Shown: positions 52,491 through 60,886 of the stretch, in pieces
How the letters are laid out: every line of letters begins with the position of its first letter
How positions within the stretch are numbered: position 1 is the first letter of the stretch
Assembly (NCBI GenBank): GCA_964583615.1
Contig: CAZOWM010000001.1
Location: forward strand, 1-64,000
Source: CAZOWM01 sp964583615
GTDB taxonomy: Bacteria; Spirochaetota; B62-G9; DRHN01
DNA length: 64,000 nucleotides
Direction: 5' to 3'
Notes under the pieces: model-generated
Databases searched by the model: none
Told to the model about the DNA's origin: nothing
What the model saw: the letters and a program-made list of their open reading frames with translations, nothing else
Made by a program: the position numbers and the translations under genes

Positions 52491-53501
52491 TCAAATGTTT
52501 CGAGCATTTCCACAGCATTTTTTTTTGATGATGTCCTTGTATTCATCAACATTATCCTTGCTTACCATGAAAGACCCGGAGTCAATGAAGTAGTGACCTT
52601 CCTTCGGTGTATACCCGAGCTTGAGCAGACGTAAAACTTCGAGTCCACCATATGCCTGCCCGTAAGGGGATTGTGTCATGGTGCTCGTAATGTAGCCATC
52701 ACGTATGGCTTGAATAACCTTGGCATCGTCGTCTATTCCGACAAACTTGATTCTCTTGTCCCCCATATCTATCAGAGCTTCCGTTGCGACCACTGTCGGG
52801 ACATATGCAGTAGCAACCATACCATCCACCTCATCGGAGCGTGCCCCGAGAAAGGAATCGATTTTGGTTGTAGCAGCTTCGAATGCATCGATGTCAGCAA
52901 TTTCACCGATAATCTTTACATTCGGGTACCTGGAAACGACCTCTTCCACCCCTTTCTTTCTCAACACAGTGTTCGGATCCGAAAGCGCACCCAACAGGTT
53001 TACGATGTTGCCTTTTCCCCCCATGGCCTGTATCAGATTTTCGGTAGCCTTCATTGCCGATGCTTTCACGTCGGTTGCGATACAGAATGACGCATCCGTT
53101 GGCAATTCCGCCGGACCAGCGATCAGGACAACGGGGAATCCCTGATCAACCAGTTCAGTGATCGTTACATTCACCGACACAGGATGCTCGGGCCACATCG
53201 CATACCCGTTGTACCCCTGGGGAATCATGCCCTCGATGATGACGTTTGCCTGCTCCTGGTTGAAGTCCTTTGTTGCTCTGTAGGCGCACGTTATTCCCGT
53301 AGCTTCTTGGTAATCCTTCATCTCATCCCTCATCGGTTCAAAGTATGGATGAAGCACACCGGTTACGAGGAACTTGAAGTCCTCGGTTGACAAAGCCCCT
53401 TGTTTTTCAGATTTTTTCCCGCTTGATGCGAATACCAAACCCACTGCCGATATACAAAAAAGCAGCACAAATACGGCAATAAATAACTTTCTCATTTGCA
53501 T
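52491..53501 (-). CDS. Sugar-type ABC substrate-binding protein with shifted C terminus
   Basis: A 336-residue exported binding protein: signal peptide MQMRKLFIAVFVLLFCISAVGLVFA, linker SSGKKSEKQG, then the periplasmic-binding-protein-1 fold (VDQGFPVVLIAGPAELPTD, KIDSFLGARSDEVDGMVATA). A run of nine A (minus strand) near residue 325 puts the end out of frame (KKKCCGNARNI). With eight A it would read NAVEMLETFEEAHLNPPE to a stop at 52463. The loss is small, so the protein might still fold, but its ATPase and permease genes are broken. AAGGAGG sets the start. Confidence 0.75.
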   Translation of the reverse strand: MQMRKLFIAVFVLLFCISAVGLVFASSGKKSEKQGALSTEDFKFLVTGVLHPYFEPMRDEMKDYQEATGITCAYRATKDFNQEQANVIIEGMIPQGYNGYAMWPEHPVSVNVTITELVDQGFPVVLIAGPAELPTDASFCIATDVKASAMKATENLIQAMGGKGNIVNLLGALSDPNTVLRKKGVEEVVSRYPNVKIIGEIADIDAFEAATTKIDSFLGARSDEVDGMVATAYVPTVVATEALIDMGDKRIKFVGIDDDAKVIQAIRDGYITSTMTQSPYGQAYGGLEVLRLLKLGYTPKEGHYFIDSGSFMVSKDNVDEYKDIIKKKCCGNARNI

Positions 53502-54466
53502 GTTTCCTCCTTGGTGGTTTTAACGTCTGCTCATAAGCAAGCAAGACGATTAACCCCAGGAAAAATTGTTCCCAGAAGATGTCCACCTGGAGTAACACAA
53601 GACCGTTCGAGATGAGGGTCATCAAAATTCCACCGAGCACCGCACCAATGATGGACGTCTTCCCTCCCTGGAGTGTTGTTCCGCCTATTATCGGCACTGC
53701 AAAGGACATAAGCAGCCAGTTTTGCCCTATTGTGGGATGTGCTGCACCTAGACGTGCAACGAACAGGACACCTCCAATTCCTGCGAACAATCCGGAAAGC
53801 ATATGGACGAAAAACGTAATGCGTTTCGTGTTGATTCCAGAGAGAACTGCAGCGTCCTTGTTTCCCCCTGTGGCAAGGATTCTTCTCCCTATTACGGTGT
53901 GCCGAAACATGAGATAAAGGAGAAAAGAGATAACCGCCATTACGAAAAAGAGAATGGGAATTGTGTTGAGGACTTTTTCTTTGCCGATAAAAGTAAAAGT
54001 TTCAGGAATATTTGAAAAGGGCAGTGAATGAGTAAGCCCGTAATTTAAGCCGGTAAAAACGCTCGTGGTACCGAGCGTCACAATAAATGCGTTTATCCCT
54101 GTGAGGATTATGATCAGACCGTTGAACGCCCCGCAGCCGAGTCCTACCACGATTCCCACAAGCGCTACTAACCACACTGGAAATCCTGTTGCTTGAAAGA
54201 GATATCCTGTACAAACCGCCGATTGCACCGGCTGAAAGGTTCAAATGTCCGATAACCAGCGCCATCAGCTGGGAAAACCCTACCACAATCCATAGTGAAA
54301 ACGCTCTGGAGGTTGCAAAAAAGTTAGATGATGTCAGAAAACCGTCAGAAAAAATGATAATAAATGCGACGAAGAGCACCACCGCTAAAAATACGCCCAG
54401 ACTTCCTTCAAGAAGAAGGTTACTGATCGTAAACCCGCGCTGCTCAGTTGACTTTCCATTCTCCAT
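53407..54466 (-). pseudogene. Sugar ABC permease (RbsC-like), frameshifted
   Basis: ATG 54466 opens with MENGKSTEQRGFTISNLLL and hydrophobic segments up to GHLNLSAGAIGG. Near 54210 the frame shifts; the rest of the permease (TGYLFQATGFPVWLVALVG to LGLIVLLA) continues in another frame. That second frame also runs about 95 bp into the binding-protein gene, past where a normal stop should be, hinting at another indel near 53525. The conserved GGNKDAAVLSGI loop is intact. Not expected to give a full-length permease without two corrections. Confidence 0.85.
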
Positions 54467-54506
54467 TTATCCCCCCAAAGGTTCGATAAAAAACATATGA
54501 TATACC

Positions 54507-54532
54507 TTATCTTACCTTTAATTTAGTGTCAA
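54507..54532 (-). promoter_or_regulatory. Promoter region of the decayed operon, partial shared element
   Basis: On the minus strand TTGACA (54532-54527) lies 12 bases before TAAGAT, within AAAGGTAAGATAA (54519-54507). The first 10 bases of the shared element (GGTAAGATAA) are present, but the spacing to TTGACA is too short for TAAGAT to be the -10. This favours a regulator-binding role for the element. Confidence 0.45.
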
Positions 54533-54569
54533 TCCTTTTTCATGTTCTCATTATCATCCTTGACCTCTT

Positions 54570-54598
54570 TTCTGCAAGCTTATATAATGCTGGTATTC
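54570..54598 (+). promoter_or_regulatory. Promoter of the hydantoinase operon
   Basis: TTGACC and a perfect TATAAT are separated by 17 bases, 46 bp before the hyuA start. One of the clearest housekeeping-type promoters in the window. Confidence 0.75.
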
Positions 54599-54644
54599 CG
54601 ATTTTGCGAGCCACGTTTTCAATTTACCGTAAGGAGCGCATCAT

Positions 54645-56723
54645 ATGAGCAGTGACGAGGTTTTACGAATTGCAACCGATGTTGGGGGAACCTTTACCGA
54701 TTTGGTCTATTTGCATATCTCTCCTGAGAGTGAACAGGAGATGGGAACGGCGAAATCCGATACAACACCTCCTGATTATGAAAAGGGTGTGATGGAGGTG
54801 ATCGCGCAGTCAGAACTCAACCCCTCTGCCGTTGACTTCTTTGTCCATGGTACCACTGTAATTATTAATGCCCTTACGGAACGGAAAGGGGCGAAAACCG
54901 CTCTGATAACGACGGAGGGCTTCCGCGATGTCCTGGAAATCGCCCGGGGGAACCGTCCCGATTTCTTCAATCTTGAATATAAAAAACCGAAACCATTCGT
55001 ACCCAGGTACCTTCGCCGTGAAATTCCTGGGCGGATGACCTACAAGGGAGAAGAGATGAAACCCCTTGACTTCTCGGGGTTGTCTGCAATCATCGACGAT
55101 TTCAAGGCTGACGGAGTCGAAGCGATCGCAATCTGCTTGCTCAATTCCTATGCAAATCCAAAACACGAGGAGGCTGCGGTGCAGAAAATACGGGAACTCT
55201 GGCCCGAGGTCGCCGTGGTCGCATCCTATCAGATAACCAGGGAATGGCGGGAGTACGAGAGAACGAATACCGCCGTTCTCTCGGCATATGTACAACCGGT
55301 TGCTCGGTATTATCTCGACCGGCTGCACCGTTCCCTGACCGAGAAGGGAATGAAGGGGAGCATCTACATCATGCAATCCAACTGCGGGGTCGACACAGTA
55401 AAAAAAGCCCGCGAGATTCCGATCACCATGATCGAGTCCGGCCCTGCGAGCGGCGTGTGGGGTGCTGCAGCGCTGGGGCAGATCATCGGCGAGCCGAATG
55501 TTATTGCGCTCGACATCGGCGGTACAACTGCGAAATGCGGGCTTATAGTCGGAGGACATATCACAATCAAAACCGATTACATGATTGGACGTACAAAGAC
55601 ATCTGCGGGTTACCCGGTCATGGTGCCTGTTGTAGACCTGGTGGAAATCGGAAACGGCGGTGGGTCGATCGCCTGGGTGGATGAGTTTCAGAAACTGCAT
55701 GTTGGACCACAGAGCGCAGGAGCACTGCCCGGTCCTGTTTCCTATGGGAAAGGAGGTCGCGACGCCACCACGACCGACGCGAATCTCGAACTGGGCAGAA
55801 TCAACCCGAACTATTTCTGCGGCGGGACCATAACCGCGGACATGGATGCAGTGGGGAAATCCCTCGACACGCTGGCTGAGAAACTCAACACAAGCAGGAA
55901 AGAAGCTGCCCGGGGGATCGTGCGGATTGCAAATAACAACATGGTGAATGCTCTCAAGCTCGTCTCGGTAAACCGCGGCCATGATCCACGGGATTTCACC
56001 ATGATTGCATTCGGCGGCGGAGGGGGGATGCACGGCTGTGCGCTTGCTGTGGAACTGGGGATAAAGAAGGTCATCGTGCCAAAGCAGTCGGCGGTATTCT
56101 CTGCCTGGGGGATGCTGATGTCCGACCTGCGCAAAGACTACATCCAGACCCGTATCATCGAACTGGATGACAAAAACGCATGGAAGCATCTCAACGAAAG
56201 CCTGCGGGCTCTCGAGAAGCAGGCTCGCGACGAGTTCGCCCGGGAATCGGTAGACCCATCGAAAGTGAAATTTTTGCGCTACGGCCGATTCCGCTACCAG
56301 AATCAGGCACACTCGGTGGAGGTTTTTCTCCCTGATGGGAATATCGAAAAAACCCTCGTACAAAAGATTGCCTCGAACTTTCACGAAGTCTATGAACGGG
56401 AGTACACCTACCGACTCGACTCCCCGGTAGAACTCGTTGGGTTCCACGTGGTCGCATCAGCCGATGTTGGAAAACTGACGCTCAAAAAATTACCGACCTC
56501 TGGAAAAAAGATCGATGACGCGCTGAAGGAGCTGAGAAACGTCGACTACACCGAGGCAGGGGAGCATGAAGCAGCGATCTACGACGGCGGGCTCCTCGAA
56601 CCGGGGATGGGTTTTAGTGGACCTGCAATCGTGGAAGACCCGGGCGATACCATCGTGGTCATGCCGGGAATGCAGTGCCACGTGGATGACTACGGCAACA
56701 TTCATATACAAACAGGAGCATAG
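54645..56723 (+). CDS. hyuA: Hydantoinase/oxoprolinase subunit A
   Basis: A 692-residue ATP-dependent amidohydrolase subunit of the HyuA/AcxA family. The N-terminal phosphate motif is ATDVGGTFTDLVYLH, the second ASKHA motif is ALDIGGTTAKCG at about residue 290, and FGGGGGMHGCALA lies near residue 455. Members hydrolyse hydantoins or 5-oxoproline, or carboxylate acetone; this cannot be separated here. AAGGAGCG precedes the ATG. It is followed 11 bp later by the B subunit. A long open frame on the opposite strand is an antisense shadow. Confidence 0.92.
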   Translation: MSSDEVLRIATDVGGTFTDLVYLHISPESEQEMGTAKSDTTPPDYEKGVMEVIAQSELNPSAVDFFVHGTTVIINALTERKGAKTALITTEGFRDVLEIARGNRPDFFNLEYKKPKPFVPRYLRREIPGRMTYKGEEMKPLDFSGLSAIIDDFKADGVEAIAICLLNSYANPKHEEAAVQKIRELWPEVAVVASYQITREWREYERTNTAVLSAYVQPVARYYLDRLHRSLTEKGMKGSIYIMQSNCGVDTVKKAREIPITMIESGPASGVWGAAALGQIIGEPNVIALDIGGTTAKCGLIVGGHITIKTDYMIGRTKTSAGYPVMVPVVDLVEIGNGGGSIAWVDEFQKLHVGPQSAGALPGPVSYGKGGRDATTTDANLELGRINPNYFCGGTITADMDAVGKSLDTLAEKLNTSRKEAARGIVRIANNNMVNALKLVSVNRGHDPRDFTMIAFGGGGGMHGCALAVELGIKKVIVPKQSAVFSAWGMLMSDLRKDYIQTRIIELDDKNAWKHLNESLRALEKQARDEFARESVDPSKVKFLRYGRFRYQNQAHSVEVFLPDGNIEKTLVQKIASNFHEVYEREYTYRLDSPVELVGFHVVASADVGKLTLKKLPTSGKKIDDALKELRNVDYTEAGEHEAAIYDGGLLEPGMGFSGPAIVEDPGDTIVVMPGMQCHVDDYGNIHIQTGA

Positions 56724-56734
56724 GGAGGCAACGC

Positions 56735-58405
56735 ATGAAGGAACAATACGATCCCATAACTACGGAAATTATTCAGAGCTCTCTGCAGGCAGCAGCGGAC
56801 GAGATGTTCGCGGCCATGCGCAGGACCGCCATGAGTGCTATCATATACGAGGTGCTCGACATGGGGACCGCCATCTGCACCAGAGAGGGAGAGCTTGCCA
56901 GTTCCGGTGCGGGCATTCCCGCTTTTGTGGGCATGCTCGACAAGGCGGTAAAACGAATCATCGAAAAGTTCGACAAGCCCGGCGATTTCGAGGAGGGCGA
57001 CATATTCACTACCAACGATCCTTTCAACGGAGGAGTCACCCACCTGAATGATGTAATCGTCCTGATGCCCATCTTCGCCGAGGGAGAAATCGTTGCATGG
57101 AGCGCAAATATTGCCCACTGGAATGACATCGGGGGCATGATTCCGGGCAGTATGTCAACCGATGCAGCCGAGATCTTTCAGGAAGGGCTGCAGCTTCCCG
57201 GGATTAAGCTCTTTTCCCGCGGAAAGCCCATAACCCCCGTGTTTGACATTCTCTATGCAAACAGCCGGATGCCAGATTTCCTGAAGGGAGACCTGTGGGC
57301 AGGGATTGCTTCCATACGGGCGGGGGAGCGCCGGGTGCTCGAGATAGTGAAAAAGTACGGCAAAGGGGCCTTTCTCCATGCCCTTGAGGAATACATGAAC
57401 TATGGAGAGCGTGTCACTCTGAACGCGTTGAAAAACCTACCCCATGAAAAGTTCACCCTCTCCGAAGAGCAGGACAACGGCCAGATGTACACGGTCACAA
57501 TAGAGATAACAGAAAACGAATTCATCGTGGACCTTCGGGACAACCCCGATCAGGACAGGGGCCCCTTCAATATCAGCCGCGACAGCACGGTGACGGGTTC
57601 ACAGCTCATGCTGAAATCGCTCACCTCGACCGACACGATCTGCAACGGCGGGACCTTCAGGCCACTCAAAGTGTTGACCAGGGAAGGGAGTGTGTTTCAC
57701 CCACGAAGGCCGGCCGCCATGGGGCTGTACTATGAAGTCGATATCCGTCTGTACGACCTTATCTGGCGCACCCTCGCTGAGAAGATGCCCGAACGGCTGC
57801 CCGCAGGAGGGTTCGCTTCGATCTGCGGAACCCTGTTTGGCGGAATACACCCAGATACGGGGCGACAGTACAGCATTATCGAACCGGAGCTGGGCGGCTG
57901 GGGTGGATCCTGCCGTGCTGACGGCAATCCTGCTATATTCTCGGGATTTCACGGGGAGACATACAACTGTCCCGCAGAAGTCAACGAGGCGAGAAACGGT
58001 CTGTTTGTTGACCGGATGAGTTTTCACGACGAAGAGGGAGGTGAAGGCAAGTTCAGAGGCGGCAAGGGCGTCTGCATCGAGTACCGCATCCGCTCCGATA
58101 ACGCCTGGTTTACCGCCGCGTACACCAGGTCAAAGTATCCTCCCTGGCCGCTCAAGGGCGGGCGACAGGGGTCACCCAATTATGTGGAAATTATCCGTAC
58201 CGACGGTACCAGAAAGAAGTATTCCGTTGTCAACGCCCTCACTCTGAACACAAACGATGTAATCCGGGTGATAACCGGCACGGGTGCCGGGTGGGGCAAT
58301 CCGGAGGAGCGGAACGTAGAGCTGATCAAAGACGACCTGAAAAACGGGTACATTACCGAAGCACAAGCAAAAAAATATTACAAACTCAATCAAAGAACAC
58401 AGTGA
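56735..58405 (+). CDS. hyuB: Hydantoinase/oxoprolinase subunit B
   Basis: A 556-residue HyuB-family subunit: YDPITTEIIQSSLQAAADEM at the N terminus, TNDPFNGGVTHLNDV and IAHWNDIGGMIPGS with conserved Asp/His, and GGKGVCIEYRI near the end. It acts with subunit A to open a cyclic amide or ureide at the cost of ATP. GGGAGG precedes the ATG. The next gene is a racemase-like protein, which favours hydantoin over oxoproline or acetone as the substrate. Confidence 0.92.
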   Translation: MKEQYDPITTEIIQSSLQAAADEMFAAMRRTAMSAIIYEVLDMGTAICTREGELASSGAGIPAFVGMLDKAVKRIIEKFDKPGDFEEGDIFTTNDPFNGGVTHLNDVIVLMPIFAEGEIVAWSANIAHWNDIGGMIPGSMSTDAAEIFQEGLQLPGIKLFSRGKPITPVFDILYANSRMPDFLKGDLWAGIASIRAGERRVLEIVKKYGKGAFLHALEEYMNYGERVTLNALKNLPHEKFTLSEEQDNGQMYTVTIEITENEFIVDLRDNPDQDRGPFNISRDSTVTGSQLMLKSLTSTDTICNGGTFRPLKVLTREGSVFHPRRPAAMGLYYEVDIRLYDLIWRTLAEKMPERLPAGGFASICGTLFGGIHPDTGRQYSIIEPELGGWGGSCRADGNPAIFSGFHGETYNCPAEVNEARNGLFVDRMSFHDEEGGEGKFRGGKGVCIEYRIRSDNAWFTAAYTRSKYPPWPLKGGRQGSPNYVEIIRTDGTRKKYSVVNALTLNTNDVIRVITGTGAGWGNPEERNVELIKDDLKNGYITEAQAKKYYKLNQRTQ

Positions 58406-58414
58406 GAAGCGCAT

Positions 58415-59197
58415 ATGAAAATTTTATGGATTGACCCGATAGGGACGGACGGATTCGATGCGATTATCGGAAAAATATTGAAGGCCTCGGCTCGGGAGGG
58501 AACAAACGTTGATGTCATTTCTCTCCCCAAGAACCGCCCCATGCATCTGGAGTACCACGCATATGAGGGGCTCGTTACTGCAGACATAACCCGGCTCGTG
58601 TATCACCTCTCTCCCCAATACGACGGGATCGTCATCGGCTGCTTCTACGACCTCGGCCTGCGGGAGGCGCGGGAAGTGTCAAACAAAGCGGTGGTGACAG
58701 CACCCTGCCAGTCCTCTCTGGTGTTCGCATCCCATCTCGGGAACACCTTCTCCGTGCTGGTGGGAAGAAAAAAGTGGATTCCCAAAATGGCCGAAAACAT
58801 CAGGATGTACGGATATGCCGAAAAAATGGTGTCCATGAGGCCTCTGGAACTGGGGGTGTACGACTTTCAGGCCGATGTGAAGCGTACCTCGGCAATCATG
58901 CTGGAGGAGGGAACAAAGGCTGTGGAAGAGGACAATGCAGAGGTTCTGATACTCGGCTGCACCATCGAGTTCGGTTTCCACGAAAAAATGCAGCAGGAGC
59001 TCGGGGTTCCGGTTATCGACGCCGTTGCCGCTCCCTTCAAGCTTGCGGAGATGCTTGCCGCGTCGGCTGAGCGTTTTCACTGGTATCCGAGCCGCAAATG
59101 GGGAAGTGAACAGCCGCCGGATGAAGAAATCACCTCCTGGGGGATTTTCCAGGATGCTCCTCCCATCGGAAATCTCCTGAAGCACGATGACATTTAA
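58415..59197 (+). CDS. Aspartate/glutamate/hydantoin racemase-like protein
   Basis: A 260-residue protein of the Asp/Glu/hydantoin racemase superfamily. Two cysteines sit at the expected acid/base places: C76 (VIGCFYDLG) and C182 (LILGCTIEFG). The pair is characteristic of two-base racemases, and the order hyuA-hyuB-racemase matches hydantoin utilisation clusters. It would interconvert D and L hydantoins so that the stereoselective hydrolase can use both. Length is slightly above the usual 230-250. GAGAAGCG precedes the ATG, 9 bp after hyuB. Confidence 0.88.
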   Translation: MKILWIDPIGTDGFDAIIGKILKASAREGTNVDVISLPKNRPMHLEYHAYEGLVTADITRLVYHLSPQYDGIVIGCFYDLGLREAREVSNKAVVTAPCQSSLVFASHLGNTFSVLVGRKKWIPKMAENIRMYGYAEKMVSMRPLELGVYDFQADVKRTSAIMLEEGTKAVEEDNAEVLILGCTIEFGFHEKMQQELGVPVIDAVAAPFKLAEMLAASAERFHWYPSRKWGSEQPPDEEITSWGIFQDAPPIGNLLKHDDI

Positions 59198-59243
59198 GAT
59201 ACCGGAGTGCACGCGGCCTATCGGCGTGTAAAGAGAGACTGCC

Positions 59244-60323
59244 ATGAACAGCAGGATTCACGCATTTCAGGCGAGGCTTGCAGAAAAGCAGACAGACTGC
59301 GCGGTGATCGGGCCGACAACCAACATGAAGTACCTGCTGGGCGGAGCTCCCCATGCTGATGAGCGGCTCTGTCTGCTTTTAGTCACCCCGGATGCGGTAC
59401 AGATGGTTGCCCCGCAGCTGAATGCTGACATGTTATCCGCACTGAGCGACGCCGAGGTGCTCACCTGGGTGGATGCACAGGGACCTGAGGCTGCCCTTTC
59501 CGGCTCGATCCTCGGGAAAGGAAACATTCGTATCCTGGCTGCAGACGGCTCCATGAGGGCCGATTTTCTCCTTTTTGCCCTGGAACACTGCAATCCGATG
59601 CAGACCATATCGGTGGACCCCATTATTGCACAACTCCGAATAAAAAAATCTTCCCAGGAGATAAGAGCTCTTGCCGATGCGGCAGCACAGGCTGACAGGG
59701 CGATGCAGGCAGCAGTTGATGCGTGCAGGCCGGGCATAACAGAGGCGGAAATCGCCTGGGCCGCAGAGAAAGCCTTTCGGAAGGACGGAGCAGACCGTGT
59801 GGAGTTCACCATTGTGGCGGCGGGACAGAATGCAGCATATCCCCATCACCAGAGCGGTGACAAAGTGCTTCAAAAGGGAGAGGGAATCATCATCGATATC
59901 GGTGCATCCCTGAATGGATATAAATCGGACATCACACGGATGGTGTTCCTGGGTGATCCGGACAGGGAATTCTTCGATGCCTACGAACTCGTCCGCTCGG
60001 CCAATACCAGAGGGCGGGAAACGGTACGGCCTGGGGTACCCGCAGAAGAGGTTGACCGGGCAGCGCGGGCAGTCATTGAGGAAAAGGGTATGGGAAAATA
60101 TTTCATCCACAGAACGGGTCACGGTCTGGGACTTGATGTTCATGAGGAGCCCTGGATACAGGCAGGAAACACAATTCCTCTTGAAGCAGGAATGGTCTTC
60201 AGTGTCGAACCGGGAGTTTATGTTCCCGAGAAACTGGGTGTCCGGGTGGAAGACATCGTCACGGTTACAGAAGATGGGGTACGAACGCTTACCGGATTCG
60301 ATCACTCTCTCGTCGTCAGGTAG
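59244..60323 (+). CDS. M24 family Xaa-Pro peptidase-like protein
   Basis: A 359-residue protein with an N-terminal creatinase-like domain (about 1-130) and a pita-bread catalytic domain. The five metal ligands are visible: two Asp in IDIGASLNGYKSDITR, His in HRTGHGLGLDVHE, and two Glu in FSVEPGVYV and GVRVEDIV. Members cleave Xaa-Pro peptides or related amides, including creatine. In a hydantoin/peptide operon it may cleave the imported dipeptide or an N-carbamoyl-like product. AGAGAG precedes the ATG. Confidence 0.92.
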   Translation: MNSRIHAFQARLAEKQTDCAVIGPTTNMKYLLGGAPHADERLCLLLVTPDAVQMVAPQLNADMLSALSDAEVLTWVDAQGPEAALSGSILGKGNIRILAADGSMRADFLLFALEHCNPMQTISVDPIIAQLRIKKSSQEIRALADAAAQADRAMQAAVDACRPGITEAEIAWAAEKAFRKDGADRVEFTIVAAGQNAAYPHHQSGDKVLQKGEGIIIDIGASLNGYKSDITRMVFLGDPDREFFDAYELVRSANTRGRETVRPGVPAEEVDRAARAVIEEKGMGKYFIHRTGHGLGLDVHEEPWIQAGNTIPLEAGMVFSVEPGVYVPEKLGVRVEDIVTVTEDGVRTLTGFDHSLVVR

Positions 60324-60362
60324 CCGCGTTTGGCACAAACAGATTGAAAAAGGAGGAAAATC

Positions 60363-60800
60363 ATGGTAAAACTCACTGTCATTTACACCCTCCCTGAGGG
60401 AACGGACCACCAAGCGTTTTTAAAATGGAGAACAACGGAACACCAGGAAGAAAACATGGGAATGCCCGGGGTCGTAAAGAGCGATTTTTACGCAGTCCGT
60501 GAGATCTACACGCACGGTACAGGGGGCACTGCTTCTGTGAAAGAAAAAACATTTGGGGCTTTTTTTCGGGCGCAGGAACCGTCGTCCGAAACACACTCAC
60601 AGGAGCAGGCGTCAGAAGGCCGCCTTCAGGCTCTCCCTCTCCGGTACCGGTACATCACCGAAGCCTACTGGCCGGATATGCAAAGCTTCAAATCTGCATT
60701 TTTCAATTCTGGATACCAAAAAAGGCTCATGGAGTCGTTGAAAAAGATTGTCCACCCCATTTTTCTCGTCTCAGAAGAGGTGCTGAGTGCGATGAAATAA
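60363..60800 (+). CDS. EthD-like dimeric alpha/beta-barrel protein
   Basis: A 145-residue protein beginning MVKLTVIYTLPEGTDHQAFLKW, then TTEHQEENMGMPGVVKSDFY, an arrangement like EthD-type ferredoxin-fold proteins (strand, helix with conserved His, strand). A second half from about residue 90 (ALPLRYRYITEAYWPDM) completes the barrel; in between is a hydrophilic insertion rich in Glu and Ser. GGAGG precedes the ATG. Function unknown; family members often assist oxygenases or isomerise small molecules. Probably co-transcribed with the peptidase upstream. Confidence 0.65.
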   Translation: MVKLTVIYTLPEGTDHQAFLKWRTTEHQEENMGMPGVVKSDFYAVREIYTHGTGGTASVKEKTFGAFFRAQEPSSETHSQEQASEGRLQALPLRYRYITEAYWPDMQSFKSAFFNSGYQKRLMESLKKIVHPIFLVSEEVLSAMK

Positions 60801-60886
60801 GATTTTATCCTGTTGAATAATTACTATAATATGATATTATATTGCAACGTGTCACACACCTGAATAATCGAAAGGAGGCAATGTAT

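Noticed and set aside
53407..54228. Intact sugar permease starting at 54228
   Set aside because: It would lack the first membrane segments, which are present in another frame just upstream, and it runs into the next gene; a frameshifted permease explains both.
54810..56447. 545-codon open frame on the minus strand opposite hyuA
   Set aside because: It has no recognisable motif and lies wholly antisense to a gene with clear ASKHA motifs, a good ribosome site and promoter; it arises from codon bias of hyuA.
59433..60413. 326-codon minus-strand frame opposite the M24 peptidase gene
   Set aside because: The M24 metal ligands on the plus strand identify the true gene.
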